DNA from: UBA1450 sp964452355
Lineage (GTDB): Bacteria > Patescibacteriota > Microgenomatia > UBA1406 > GWC2-37-13
Reading direction: 5' to 3'
Length of the DNA: 20,900 nucleotides
Assembly: GCA_964452355.1 (NCBI GenBank)
Contig: CAYVKV010000016.1
Span: 1-20,900, forward strand
The position numbers were made by a program, and so were the translations under genes. This document shows positions 15,224-20,875 of the stretch, piece after piece (the stretch's first letter is position 1; every line of letters begins with the position of its first letter). The notes beneath the pieces were generated by a model. That model made no database searches. It saw only the letters and a program-made list of their open reading frames with translations, and was not told where the DNA came from.

Positions 15224-15871
15224 TCAATCAATACTGGTGACTTTAGCGGAGATATCAAAGAAATTATTTTTTTTGCTTATAGTAATCGTTTGTTTCGTCG
15301 GCTGGATTATCTTGTTGATGCCAGAATAAATGCTAAAAGCAATGCTTCCTGAACCACAAGCGGTTTCTCTCACAAACGAATCTATTCCCAAAACATAAAC
15401 ATAGGGGATAATTTCATTTCCTTTATAGATAATTCCGCCAAATGCGGGTAGTTCATATTTTTTGGATAGCTTTGAAAGCTCAGATTTATTTATTACAGAT
15501 TTTTCTTTTATGTCGTAGAGTATAAATCCAATACCTTCCAATAAAACTACATTTTTGTCTCTTTTGAATTTAGAAGGAATTTGGATTGTTGTTGACCCAT
15601 TGAGATTCGAATATGAAACTGGGTTTTTTAAACCGCTTGTGGTTAATTTGCCATGCTTATTTAAGGTGGACGCAAATGATATTGTAGCATTTATGCAAAG
15701 TTCTTCTCCCATCATAATCAAGGTTGGAAGTTCCGTTTTTGAAGAAACGAACCCTACCTGCTCAACATTTTTGAGAAATTCTTTTGCAATCGCCCCCCTA
15801 TTTGATAGAGGACTGTTATAAATTAATGCAGTTGAATTCCCTCCTGCAATTAAAAATTTTTTGACTTTCAT
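15224..15871 (-). CDS. DapF/CntK-like amino-acid racemase family protein
   Basis: The 215-aa product keeps the landmarks of the diaminopimelate epimerase fold in its CntK/histidine-racemase branch: AGGNSTALI near the N-terminus, EQVGFV, the first catalytic-type Cys C59 in MMGEELCINATISFA, and the second Cys C172 in ETACGSGSIAF. PLP-independent racemases of this fold use two Cys as base and acid. It is shorter than DapF (about 275 aa), and the CGNAxR consensus reads CINATI here, so the substrate is probably not diaminopimelate. Its ATG is two bases after the encoded CCA of tRNA-Ser(GCT), so the mRNA is probably made by tRNA 3' processing and would be nearly leaderless. Confidence 0.72.
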   Translation of the reverse strand: MKVKKFLIAGGNSTALIYNSPLSNRGAIAKEFLKNVEQVGFVSSKTELPTLIMMGEELCINATISFASTLNKHGKLTTSGLKNPVSYSNLNGSTTIQIPSKFKRDKNVVLLEGIGFILYDIKEKSVINKSELSKLSKKYELPAFGGIIYKGNEIIPYVYVLGIDSFVRETACGSGSIAFSIYSGINKIIQPTKQTITISKKNNFFDISAKVTSID

Positions 15872-15873
15872 AG

Positions 15874-15961
15874 TGGCGGAGGGTACAGGATTTGAACCTG
15901 TGGACGGCTATTCACCGTCACGGCTTAGCAAGCCGCTCCATTACCACTCTGGCAACCCTCC
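15874..15961 (-). tRNA. tRNA-Ser(GCT)
   Basis: On the minus strand GGAGGGT pairs with ACCCTCC, followed by G73 and an encoded CCA (15874-15876). The D-stem is CCA/TGG. The anticodon arm GCGGC/GCCGT has loop TTGCTAA (anticodon GCT, reading AGC and AGU). The long variable arm GACGG/CCGTC marks class II. The T-arm is ACAGG-TTCAAAT-CCTGT. The racemase ATG begins two bases after the CCA. Confidence 0.95.
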
Positions 15962-16025
15962 TTGTTCCAATCAAAGAAACTATAAAATCTAGCTTGTCAG
16001 ATTATATAACGCGATCATTTCATTG

Positions 16026-16106
16026 TGCCGCAGAGAGGAGTTGAACCTCCACGGGTTGCCCCATACGGTTCTGAACCGTACGCGTATGCCATTTCGCCAC
16101 TGCGGC
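16026..16106 (-). tRNA. tRNA-Leu(CAG)
   Basis: On the minus strand GCCGCAG pairs with CTGCGGC, with discriminator A. The anticodon stem TACGG/CCGTA encloses TTCAGAA (anticodon CAG, reading CUG). The variable arm is long, with TGGGG/ACCCGT-type pairing. CCA is not encoded. tRNA-Ser follows 64 nt downstream on the same strand; a TATAAT at 16001-16006 in that gap could give tRNA-Ser its own promoter. Confidence 0.93.
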
Positions 16107-16128
16107 AGTTAATTCCTGTCCGAGCTCT

Positions 16129-16137
16129 ATTTTATCA
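16129..16137 (-). promoter_or_regulatory. Extended -10 (TGA-TAAAAT) for the tRNA-Leu/tRNA-Ser/racemase unit
   Basis: TGA-TAAAAT on the minus strand lies 22 nt before tRNA-Leu. Its 14-base context TGATAAAATAGAGC is repeated exactly before tRNA-Arg(GCG) at 20666-20679. Confidence 0.5.
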
Positions 16138-16170
16138 CAATCAAAAGAGCTGAGTCTTTTCAAGTAGAGT

Positions 16171-16674
16171 TTACGAGTTATTGGAGCAATGAATACTTGA
16201 TAGCTGAATAATTTTACAATGGATATCTGCGCGTTTTCCTGTTTTTGAGAGCCAGCCTAAGCTTAAAAACTCTTTTTCTCCTGCAACGGGAAAATAATCT
16301 GAAAACCTGCATTCTCCCTCGATATCCACCGGTGATCCGTATACGAGCTCTTTTACATACTGATAGTCGTCTTTGTTTCCAAGTTTAAAATTCTTTCCTT
16401 GATATGTCAGGATTTTATCTCGTCCGATTTGAGCATCTTTGATCTCCTTGATATGAAGTTTGTAAGTATCGGAGTAATACAGTTCCTCATCCTGTATGAC
16501 AAGAAGGAGAAAAGACCCATCGGTAAATCTGAGCTTCCAATACTCTCCGACAAGATAATTTTTCGAAGTGAGTCGAACAAAGGCCCTGATCTCTTTTGGA
16601 GTATTGTTTATTTTGAGCCGAATGCTTTCAGATGGTATTGATAATAGTTTGTTGGTGAACGTCTTAAATTTCAT
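16171..16674 (-). CDS. Uncharacterised 167-aa protein
   Basis: I cannot name a family with confidence. The protein alternates short beta strands and turns (VGEYWKLRFTDGSFLLLVIQDEELYY, then LHIKEIKDAQIG and ILTYQGKNFKLG), suggesting a beta-barrel or beta-sandwich domain; a DUF4178-like fold is possible. It is soluble, with no signal peptide. Several late Cys/His (GECRFSDYF, ADIHCKII, SIHCSN) could bind metal. The in-frame ATG at 16710 overlaps the -35 of the promoter, so the ATG at 16674 is chosen. A promoter with TTGCAT-N17-TAAAAT (16682-16710) ends 7 nt before it. It is divergent from the TrmB-type regulator, which may control it. Confidence 0.7.
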   Translation of the reverse strand: MKFKTFTNKLLSIPSESIRLKINNTPKEIRAFVRLTSKNYLVGEYWKLRFTDGSFLLLVIQDEELYYSDTYKLHIKEIKDAQIGRDKILTYQGKNFKLGNKDDYQYVKELVYGSPVDIEGECRFSDYFPVAGEKEFLSLGWLSKTGKRADIHCKIIQLSSIHCSNNS

Positions 16675-16681
16675 ATGATCT

Positions 16682-16710
16682 ATTTTAGCCTGGTATATAA
16701 GGTAATGCAA
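16682..16710 (-). promoter_or_regulatory. Promoter TTGCAT-N17-TAAAAT for the 167-aa protein gene
   Basis: The minus strand shows a -35-like TTGCAT (16705-16710), exactly 17 nt of spacer and TAAAAT (16682-16687). The ATG follows 7 nt later, predicting a leaderless mRNA. Confidence 0.6.
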
Positions 16711-16714
16711 CTAT

Positions 16715-16758
16715 TGTCATAAATGTTGACATATCTGACAACATCCGTCATAATGACA
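16715..16758. promoter_or_regulatory. Cluster of TGTCA/TGACA half-sites over the regulator promoter
   Basis: Half-sites TGTCA (16715-16719) and TGACA (16727-16731, 16736-16740, 16754-16758) surround a perfect 11-bp palindrome GTCAT-A-ATGAC (16747-16757). The first pair is an inverted repeat with 7 nt between arms and overlaps the -35; the palindrome covers the -10. This fits autoregulation by the TrmB-type protein encoded just downstream. Confidence 0.55.
16726..16754 (+). promoter_or_regulatory. Promoter TTGACA-N17-CATAAT for the TrmB-type regulator
   Basis: A perfect -35 TTGACA (16726-16731), 17-nt spacer and CATAAT (16749-16754) form the clearest sigma-70-type promoter in the window. The ATG at 16765 lies 10 nt after the -10, so the leader would be only a few bases. 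Confidence 0.7.
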
Positions 16759-16764
16759 TTATTC

Positions 16765-17529
16765 ATGGATAAACTGAAGCAAAATCTCCAAACCCTTGGA
16801 GTTTCTGAAGAAGAAATTACTATCTATATTACCGCCCTCGAGCAGGGGAGCACGACCGTTCTGGAACTTGCGCGAGGGACCAAAATTCCTCGAACTACTG
16901 TTTACTTGCTTATCGATTCATTGATGGAGAAAGGATTACTTTCTGTGACTGCTCAGGGAAAGAAGAAGCTCTATATTCCCGCTTCACCTGAAGATCTCAT
17001 TTCCATGGCAAAAGCAAAACATGCGCAACTTGAACAAACCGTTGGTTCATTGACCGATGAGCTGCCGCAACTTCAAGCGCTTTTCAATATGTCCCATCAA
17101 AAACCCAAAATCAGATACTATGAAGGTGTTGAAGAAGTCAAAAAAATATATGAAGATACCCTTTCTGCAGAAAAAATATATGTTCACTGCATGAGTCAGC
17201 AGGCAATTCCTCTCATGAACGGATATATTGAAGAGTATATGATTCGTATGATCCGCCGGATGATTCATACAAAAGAAATTGTTTCAGATTCGGAAGCCGA
17301 CAAAAAATATCAACAGGAGTATGCTACTTCTCGTAATCAAATCATCTGCATTCCAGCAAAGTTTATCACCAACACGGATTATTTTATTTTTGGTGACAAT
17401 GTAGCGTTTATTACATATAAAGATAGTGTGCCTGTTGGAGTTGTGATCTCTGATCCCGAGATTGCACGTTTCGAGAAAATCAGGTTTATGATGGTGTGGG
17501 AGAAGTTCAATGTATCACCCAGTCAGTAG
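16765..17529 (+). CDS. TrmB-family transcriptional regulator
   Basis: The 254-aa protein starts with an N-terminal winged helix-turn-helix of the TrmB type. LGVSEEEITIYITALEQGSTTVLELARGTKIPRTTVYLLIDSLMEKGLL (residues 11-59) shows the helix, the recognition helix PRTTVY and the start of the wing. A coiled linker follows, then a C-terminal sensor domain beginning near KIRYYEGVEEVKKIYEDTL, a pattern shared with TrmB relatives and phospholipase-D-like folds. Such proteins are common in archaea and CPR and bind sugars or unknown effectors. Upstream ATGs at 16723 and 16753 lie in the promoter itself, so the ATG at 16765 is chosen. Repeated TGACA sites over its promoter and the divergent gene point to local auto- and cross-regulation. 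Confidence 0.88.
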   Translation: MDKLKQNLQTLGVSEEEITIYITALEQGSTTVLELARGTKIPRTTVYLLIDSLMEKGLLSVTAQGKKKLYIPASPEDLISMAKAKHAQLEQTVGSLTDELPQLQALFNMSHQKPKIRYYEGVEEVKKIYEDTLSAEKIYVHCMSQQAIPLMNGYIEEYMIRMIRRMIHTKEIVSDSEADKKYQQEYATSRNQIICIPAKFITNTDYFIFGDNVAFITYKDSVPVGVVISDPEIARFEKIRFMMVWEKFNVSPSQ

Positions 17530-17550
17530 CTGAGCTATGCACCTTCTCAG
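17530..17550. terminator. Possible bidirectional hairpin between convergent stops
   Basis: The 21-nt gap between the regulator stop and the metallopeptidase stop is CTGAG-N11-CTCAG. Each stop codon is therefore followed on its own strand by CTGAG, giving a 5-bp hairpin readable both ways. There is no T-run. Confidence 0.3.
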
Positions 17551-17919
17551 TTACTTCATGCTCTTTAGAATCTTTTCAACTTCTCGATCATTTATTGCAT
17601 GATATCGTCCTCGATGAGAGAGGAGCGCTCCTGAGAACGTCTTTGGGATATGCATGAGTTCATGAACTAAGGTATGGAGTTTTTCATGTTCAGACTGCTT
17701 ATCAAAACGCTTTGCGTTGACTTCAATAATATACGTTGGTTTGATTCCTGCCACTTCTGAGAATAGTTTTGCCATACCCCAGATACGCGCTATTGCTCTG
17801 GTTTTTGCATCAAAACTGCGGATGCAGTGGATCTGATCGATCTTAATGTGATCCATTTTGAGAGCGGGCACGAGTTTGGCAATTTGTTCTTTTATTTCTG
17901 GAGCGAGCGCGTATTTCAT
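17551..17919 (-). CDS. Small HExxH metallopeptidase (archaeal/phage-type)
   Basis: This 122-aa protein has a zincin motif H86-E-L-M-H90 followed by IPKTFSGALLSH, with H102 or H107 as the possible third ligand. The SFDAKTRAIARIWGMAKLF and YIIEVNAKRFDK segments match a family of putative metallopeptidases widespread in archaea and phages (similar to Pfam PhageMetallopep). No signal peptide is seen, so it is presumably cytoplasmic; the substrate is unknown. The in-frame start at 17973 would overlap the divergent DUF2207 promoter and add a Cys-rich stretch not seen in the family, so the ATG at 17919 is chosen. Confidence 0.82.
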   Translation of the reverse strand: MKYALAPEIKEQIAKLVPALKMDHIKIDQIHCIRSFDAKTRAIARIWGMAKLFSEVAGIKPTYIIEVNAKRFDKQSEHEKLHTLVHELMHIPKTFSGALLSHRGRYHAINDREVEKILKSMK

Positions 17920-17945
17920 AGCACAAAGGGTACCATATATTCGTG

Positions 17946-17951
17946 TACAAT
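17946..17951 (+). promoter_or_regulatory. -10 element (TACAAT) for the DUF2207 gene
   Basis: TACAAT ends exactly 6 nt before the ATG at 17958, predicting a leaderless mRNA. This chooses the ATG at 17958 over the in-frame GTG at 17943. Confidence 0.5.
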
Positions 17952-17957
17952 AACAGA

Positions 17958-19646
17958 ATGAAGCATCTCTCAATTTTACTTACCATTCTCTTCATTCTAT
18001 TTACTACCCCTATTGTTGTGCATGCTCAAGCTCCCTATTCCGAAGAGCATATCAATGACTTTCAACAGATCACCATTATCAATACCGATGGAACTATTGA
18101 TGTTACCGAAACGATATCTTACGATTTTGGAAATCAAGAACGTCATGGGATTTTTCGCACTATCCCATACACCAAGCTAAACAAGGAAGGAAAAAAATAT
18201 AAAATGACGTTTTCCGGCATTTCTGTCACTGACGAAACGGGTAAGAAATATCCTTTCTCTCAAACGGATGAGAGTGGTGAGATATCGCTCAAAATTGGAG
18301 ATCCGGATCTGACCATTTCCGGACAGCATACGTATGAAATTCGATATTCTGTATCCGGAGCACTGACATATTTTTCCGACCACGACGAACTGTATTGGAA
18401 TGTGACTGGCAATGAATGGGATGTACCAATTGCCCAAGCTCAAAGTTTAATACAAATACCCCGCTCGATAATCGTCTCTGAAACAACTGGGCTTTGTTAT
18501 CAGGGAGAAAAAGGATCAACTGATCAGTGTATCGCGGGAAAAGTGGGAAGTACGCTTGTCTTTGAAGCTTCTGCACTCCAGTCAAATACGGGAATGAGTG
18601 TCGTGGTTGGGTTTCCAAAGGGACACGTTGCAGTTCTTGAACCGGTACTCATCACTGATTTTTTTGAGACATTTATTGGACGATTGGCGATTTTAGGAAT
18701 GATGATCTGGGGATTTCTGTGGTATATCGTATATCCTCTCTGGATTCCCATTCAATGGTGGAAAGGGGGCAGAGATCCAAAGCAGGTATCAGTTGGTGTT
18801 GTACGTGCGGGATTTGATCCACCAAAAAAAGACGGACGTGATCTTACGCCTGCAGAGACAGGAACTTTGATAGACGAACGTGCAGAAATCAGAGAGATTG
18901 TTGCTACAATAGTGCACTTGGCACAAAGGGGATATCTGCAAATACGGGAAAAATCAAAAAATGATTTTGAGTTTATCAAGTCAATGCAAACTCCTCCAAA
19001 AGACCAACTACTCAATTTTGAAGACAAATTGTTAACAGGAATCTTTAAAGATAAAACACACGTCCGTCTGAAAGATAAAAGCCTGTATCAATTGATTTCC
19101 TCGGTAGAGGAAATGATTTATGAACAAAATGTTCAAGACGGATTCTTTCCAAAAAATCCCGATAAAGTTCGTCGAACGTATGCGCTTATTTCAGGACTCG
19201 CCCTTATCACCTTCAATTTTATTCTTGCAGTATCGGCAACTACTTTTGGGAGAATCATGCCACGGAAAACATTGGATGGAGTGCATGCTGCAAATACTGC
19301 GCGATCCTTGAAGAATTTCCTCCAATCACAAGAACGACAACTTGAGTTTCAAGCCGATAAACAGATGATGTTTGAAAAGCTGTTGCCGTACGCAGTGTCA
19401 TTTGGTGTTGAAAAAATATGGGCAGAACGTTTCAAGGATCTGAAATTGAAAGGGGTGGATTGGTACCAAAGTTCGACCTCTGATGTATTGACGGCACATG
19501 CGTTAACGAGCGGAATTAATGGATCTTTTGCTCCTTCATTTCAGTCTGCCGTCACACCGGTAAGTTCAAGCACGGGACATTCATCCGGTTTCAGCGGTGG
19601 ATCATCAGGAGGGGGTGGTGGCGGAGGTGGGGGAGGAAGTTGGTGA
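17958..19646 (+). CDS. DUF2207 domain membrane protein with Gly-rich tail
   Basis: The 562-aa protein has a signal peptide (about residues 1-24, ending VVHAQA). An extracytoplasmic DUF2207 beta domain follows (about 30-230), with DGTIDVTETISYDFGNQERHGIFRTIP and YWNVTGNEWDVPI. Then come a membrane segment (about 243-266), a cytoplasmic region with RAEIREIVATIVHLAQRGYLQI, a second hydrophobic segment (about 408-428) and the conserved FEKLLPYAVSFGVEKIWAERF. It ends in a low-complexity GGSSGG-poly-Gly tail closing with SW. The family is widespread in CPR and Gram-positive bacteria; its function is not established, and an envelope role is inferred. It converges on the CDP-alcohol phosphatidyltransferase gene with 20 nt between stops. 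Confidence 0.92.
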   Translation: MKHLSILLTILFILFTTPIVVHAQAPYSEEHINDFQQITIINTDGTIDVTETISYDFGNQERHGIFRTIPYTKLNKEGKKYKMTFSGISVTDETGKKYPFSQTDESGEISLKIGDPDLTISGQHTYEIRYSVSGALTYFSDHDELYWNVTGNEWDVPIAQAQSLIQIPRSIIVSETTGLCYQGEKGSTDQCIAGKVGSTLVFEASALQSNTGMSVVVGFPKGHVAVLEPVLITDFFETFIGRLAILGMMIWGFLWYIVYPLWIPIQWWKGGRDPKQVSVGVVRAGFDPPKKDGRDLTPAETGTLIDERAEIREIVATIVHLAQRGYLQIREKSKNDFEFIKSMQTPPKDQLLNFEDKLLTGIFKDKTHVRLKDKSLYQLISSVEEMIYEQNVQDGFFPKNPDKVRRTYALISGLALITFNFILAVSATTFGRIMPRKTLDGVHAANTARSLKNFLQSQERQLEFQADKQMMFEKLLPYAVSFGVEKIWAERFKDLKLKGVDWYQSSTSDVLTAHALTSGINGSFAPSFQSAVTPVSSSTGHSSGFSGGSSGGGGGGGGGGSW

Positions 19647-19666
19647 GACTGAACGGAGATTGTACT

Positions 19667-20608
19667 CTATTTGACGATCGGTACTCTCGTCTGATTATAA
19701 AAAAATTCCTTCCACCCGCTGATAATTTGATTTGAATGAAGTCCTGCGTACGTCCCCAGCATTGCAGCAATATTTATTCCCATGAGGATTTTGTAGGATT
19801 GAATTTTTTCCTCCGCTTGTTTTTGTTTTGCTTCCCTTTCTTTTTCTGAAAATCGCGGATGATCTGGTGCTGGATTTTGATAGATCTGTAATCTGTCATA
19901 TGCAACTTTTGTACTCATGACTGTGGTGAGGGCATCAAAAATTTCTTGGTAGGGAAATGTTTGCAAGAACTCAGCGGATACCGGAAGTTTATTATCAATA
20001 AACGCTGCAACTTTCGGAATCCGAAGGAGGTGGGGAAGGACCAGACCGGTACCATTCAAAATCGATCTCCCCAGATGAGTGCCAAAGAAATTCATAAAAT
20101 TCCCTCCACCTTCATCAACAATGAGTCCTTCGCTTTCCGCAAGGGCTCGAGCAAAGCTAGGGAGTTGGCCAGTCACCGTAGAAAGTGCGGCAAGAACCTG
20201 TCCAATGTCAGACTCGTTTTGTTGAGCAAGAACCATTTTTGTTGCTCCGAGGACAATATTATTAATTCGATCGACACCTGCGTCAAGTGCAGCACCTTGA
20301 CCCGATGTACCACGAATATCTGCAATTTTTCCATCAATCGAATCCATCAAAAGCCCTCCAGATATAAGTACCAAAGCAGGAACATAGATCCAAGGATTTT
20401 TATCACCATGTTGAGCGCTGTACATTCTCAGCACCGCCCCGGTTGTTACTCCAGCAAGTCCCGCGAGAGTTGCTTGATCTGCCGTAATTGGAATCGTATC
20501 AGTAATCCATTCGGTTGTGCTTTTCCAATAGGGGTCGGTTTTTTCGCGAAGCCAGGATTTGTTAATTGTCACCGGATCTGTATCTGGAATTGGATTTTCA
20601 GTAATCAT
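19667..20608 (-). CDS. Divergent CDP-alcohol phosphatidyltransferase-like membrane protein
   Basis: The 313-aa protein carries the family core D89-x2-D92-G93-x2-A96 followed by G105-x3-D109-x3-D113, with all four metal-binding Asp. The Arg of the usual AR pair is Asp (D97). An N-terminal region of about 40 polar residues precedes the first hydrophobic segment, and the C-terminus has a charged helix (EKEREAKQKQAEEK) before a last membrane segment. It probably transfers a phospho-alcohol headgroup in the membrane, but the R-to-D change makes donor specificity or activity uncertain. It differs clearly from the 11448-12242 paralogue. Its own promoter lies 7 nt upstream (TGG-TATACT, minus strand). 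Confidence 0.82.
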   Translation of the reverse strand: MITENPIPDTDPVTINKSWLREKTDPYWKSTTEWITDTIPITADQATLAGLAGVTTGAVLRMYSAQHGDKNPWIYVPALVLISGGLLMDSIDGKIADIRGTSGQGAALDAGVDRINNIVLGATKMVLAQQNESDIGQVLAALSTVTGQLPSFARALAESEGLIVDEGGGNFMNFFGTHLGRSILNGTGLVLPHLLRIPKVAAFIDNKLPVSAEFLQTFPYQEIFDALTTVMSTKVAYDRLQIYQNPAPDHPRFSEKEREAKQKQAEEKIQSYKILMGINIAAMLGTYAGLHSNQIISGWKEFFYNQTRVPIVK

Positions 20609-20615
20609 GGCAGAT

Positions 20616-20624
20616 AGTATACCA
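20616..20624 (-). promoter_or_regulatory. Extended -10 (TGG-TATACT) for the CDP-alcohol phosphatidyltransferase-like gene
   Basis: TGn-TATACT on the minus strand ends 7 nt before the ATG at 20608, giving a leaderless or near-leaderless mRNA. Confidence 0.5.
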
Positions 20625-20665
20625 AGAGAAGCCGATTCTGCGGGCTTTCTTTCAGTTTCTCTTCA

Positions 20666-20674
20666 TGATAAAAT
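20666..20674 (+). promoter_or_regulatory. Extended -10 (TGA-TAAAAT) for the tRNA-Arg/tRNA-Trp pair
   Basis: TGA-TAAAAT lies 17 nt before tRNA-Arg(GCG). The surrounding 14 bases are identical to the box before tRNA-Leu(CAG). Confidence 0.55.
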
Positions 20675-20691
20675 AGAGCCTGGCATACCTT

Positions 20692-20768
20692 GTCCTCGTA
20701 GCTTAATTGGATAGAGCATCAGATTGCGGATCTGAAGGTTGGTGGTTCAAGTCCACTCGAGGACACCA
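20692..20768 (+). tRNA. tRNA-Arg(GCG)
   Basis: GTCCTCG pairs with CGAGGAC, followed by A73 and an encoded CCA (20766-20768). The D-stem is GCTT/GAGC. The anticodon stem TCAGA/TCTGA encloses TTGCGGA (anticodon GCG, reading CGC and CGU). The T-arm is GGTGG/CCACT. The next tRNA starts at the very next base. Confidence 0.93.
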
Positions 20769-20839
20769 GGGCCCGTAGTTTAACGGCAGAATAGAGGTCT
20801 CCAAAACCTTTGATAGGGGTTCGACTCCCTTCGGGCCTG
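20769..20839 (+). tRNA. tRNA-Trp(CCA)
   Basis: GGGCCCG pairs with CGGGCCT (a G-U first pair), followed by G73 as expected for Trp. The anticodon stem GAGGT/ACCTT encloses CTCCAAA (anticodon CCA). The T-arm is AGGGG-TTCGACT-CCCTT. CCA is not encoded. In many bacteria tRNA-Trp precedes secE-nusG; the window ends 61 nt later, so this cannot be checked. Confidence 0.93.
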
Positions 20840-20854
20840 CAAGAGAGTACCGTC

Positions 20855-20875
20855 ACAAAAACGGTTGGTTTTTGT
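20855..20875 (+). terminator. Hairpin after tRNA-Trp
   Basis: ACAAAAAC-GGTTG-GTTTTTGT is a perfect 8-bp inverted repeat with a 5-nt loop, 15 nt after the tRNA. The T-rich right arm could act as a weak terminator, or the repeat may be in the leader of the next gene. Confidence 0.35.

Noticed and set aside
13437..15961. Possible att sites made by the two serine-type tRNA genes
   Set aside because: Their 3' halves differ in the T-arm and variable arm, so there is no direct repeat that would mark integration, and no integrase is present.
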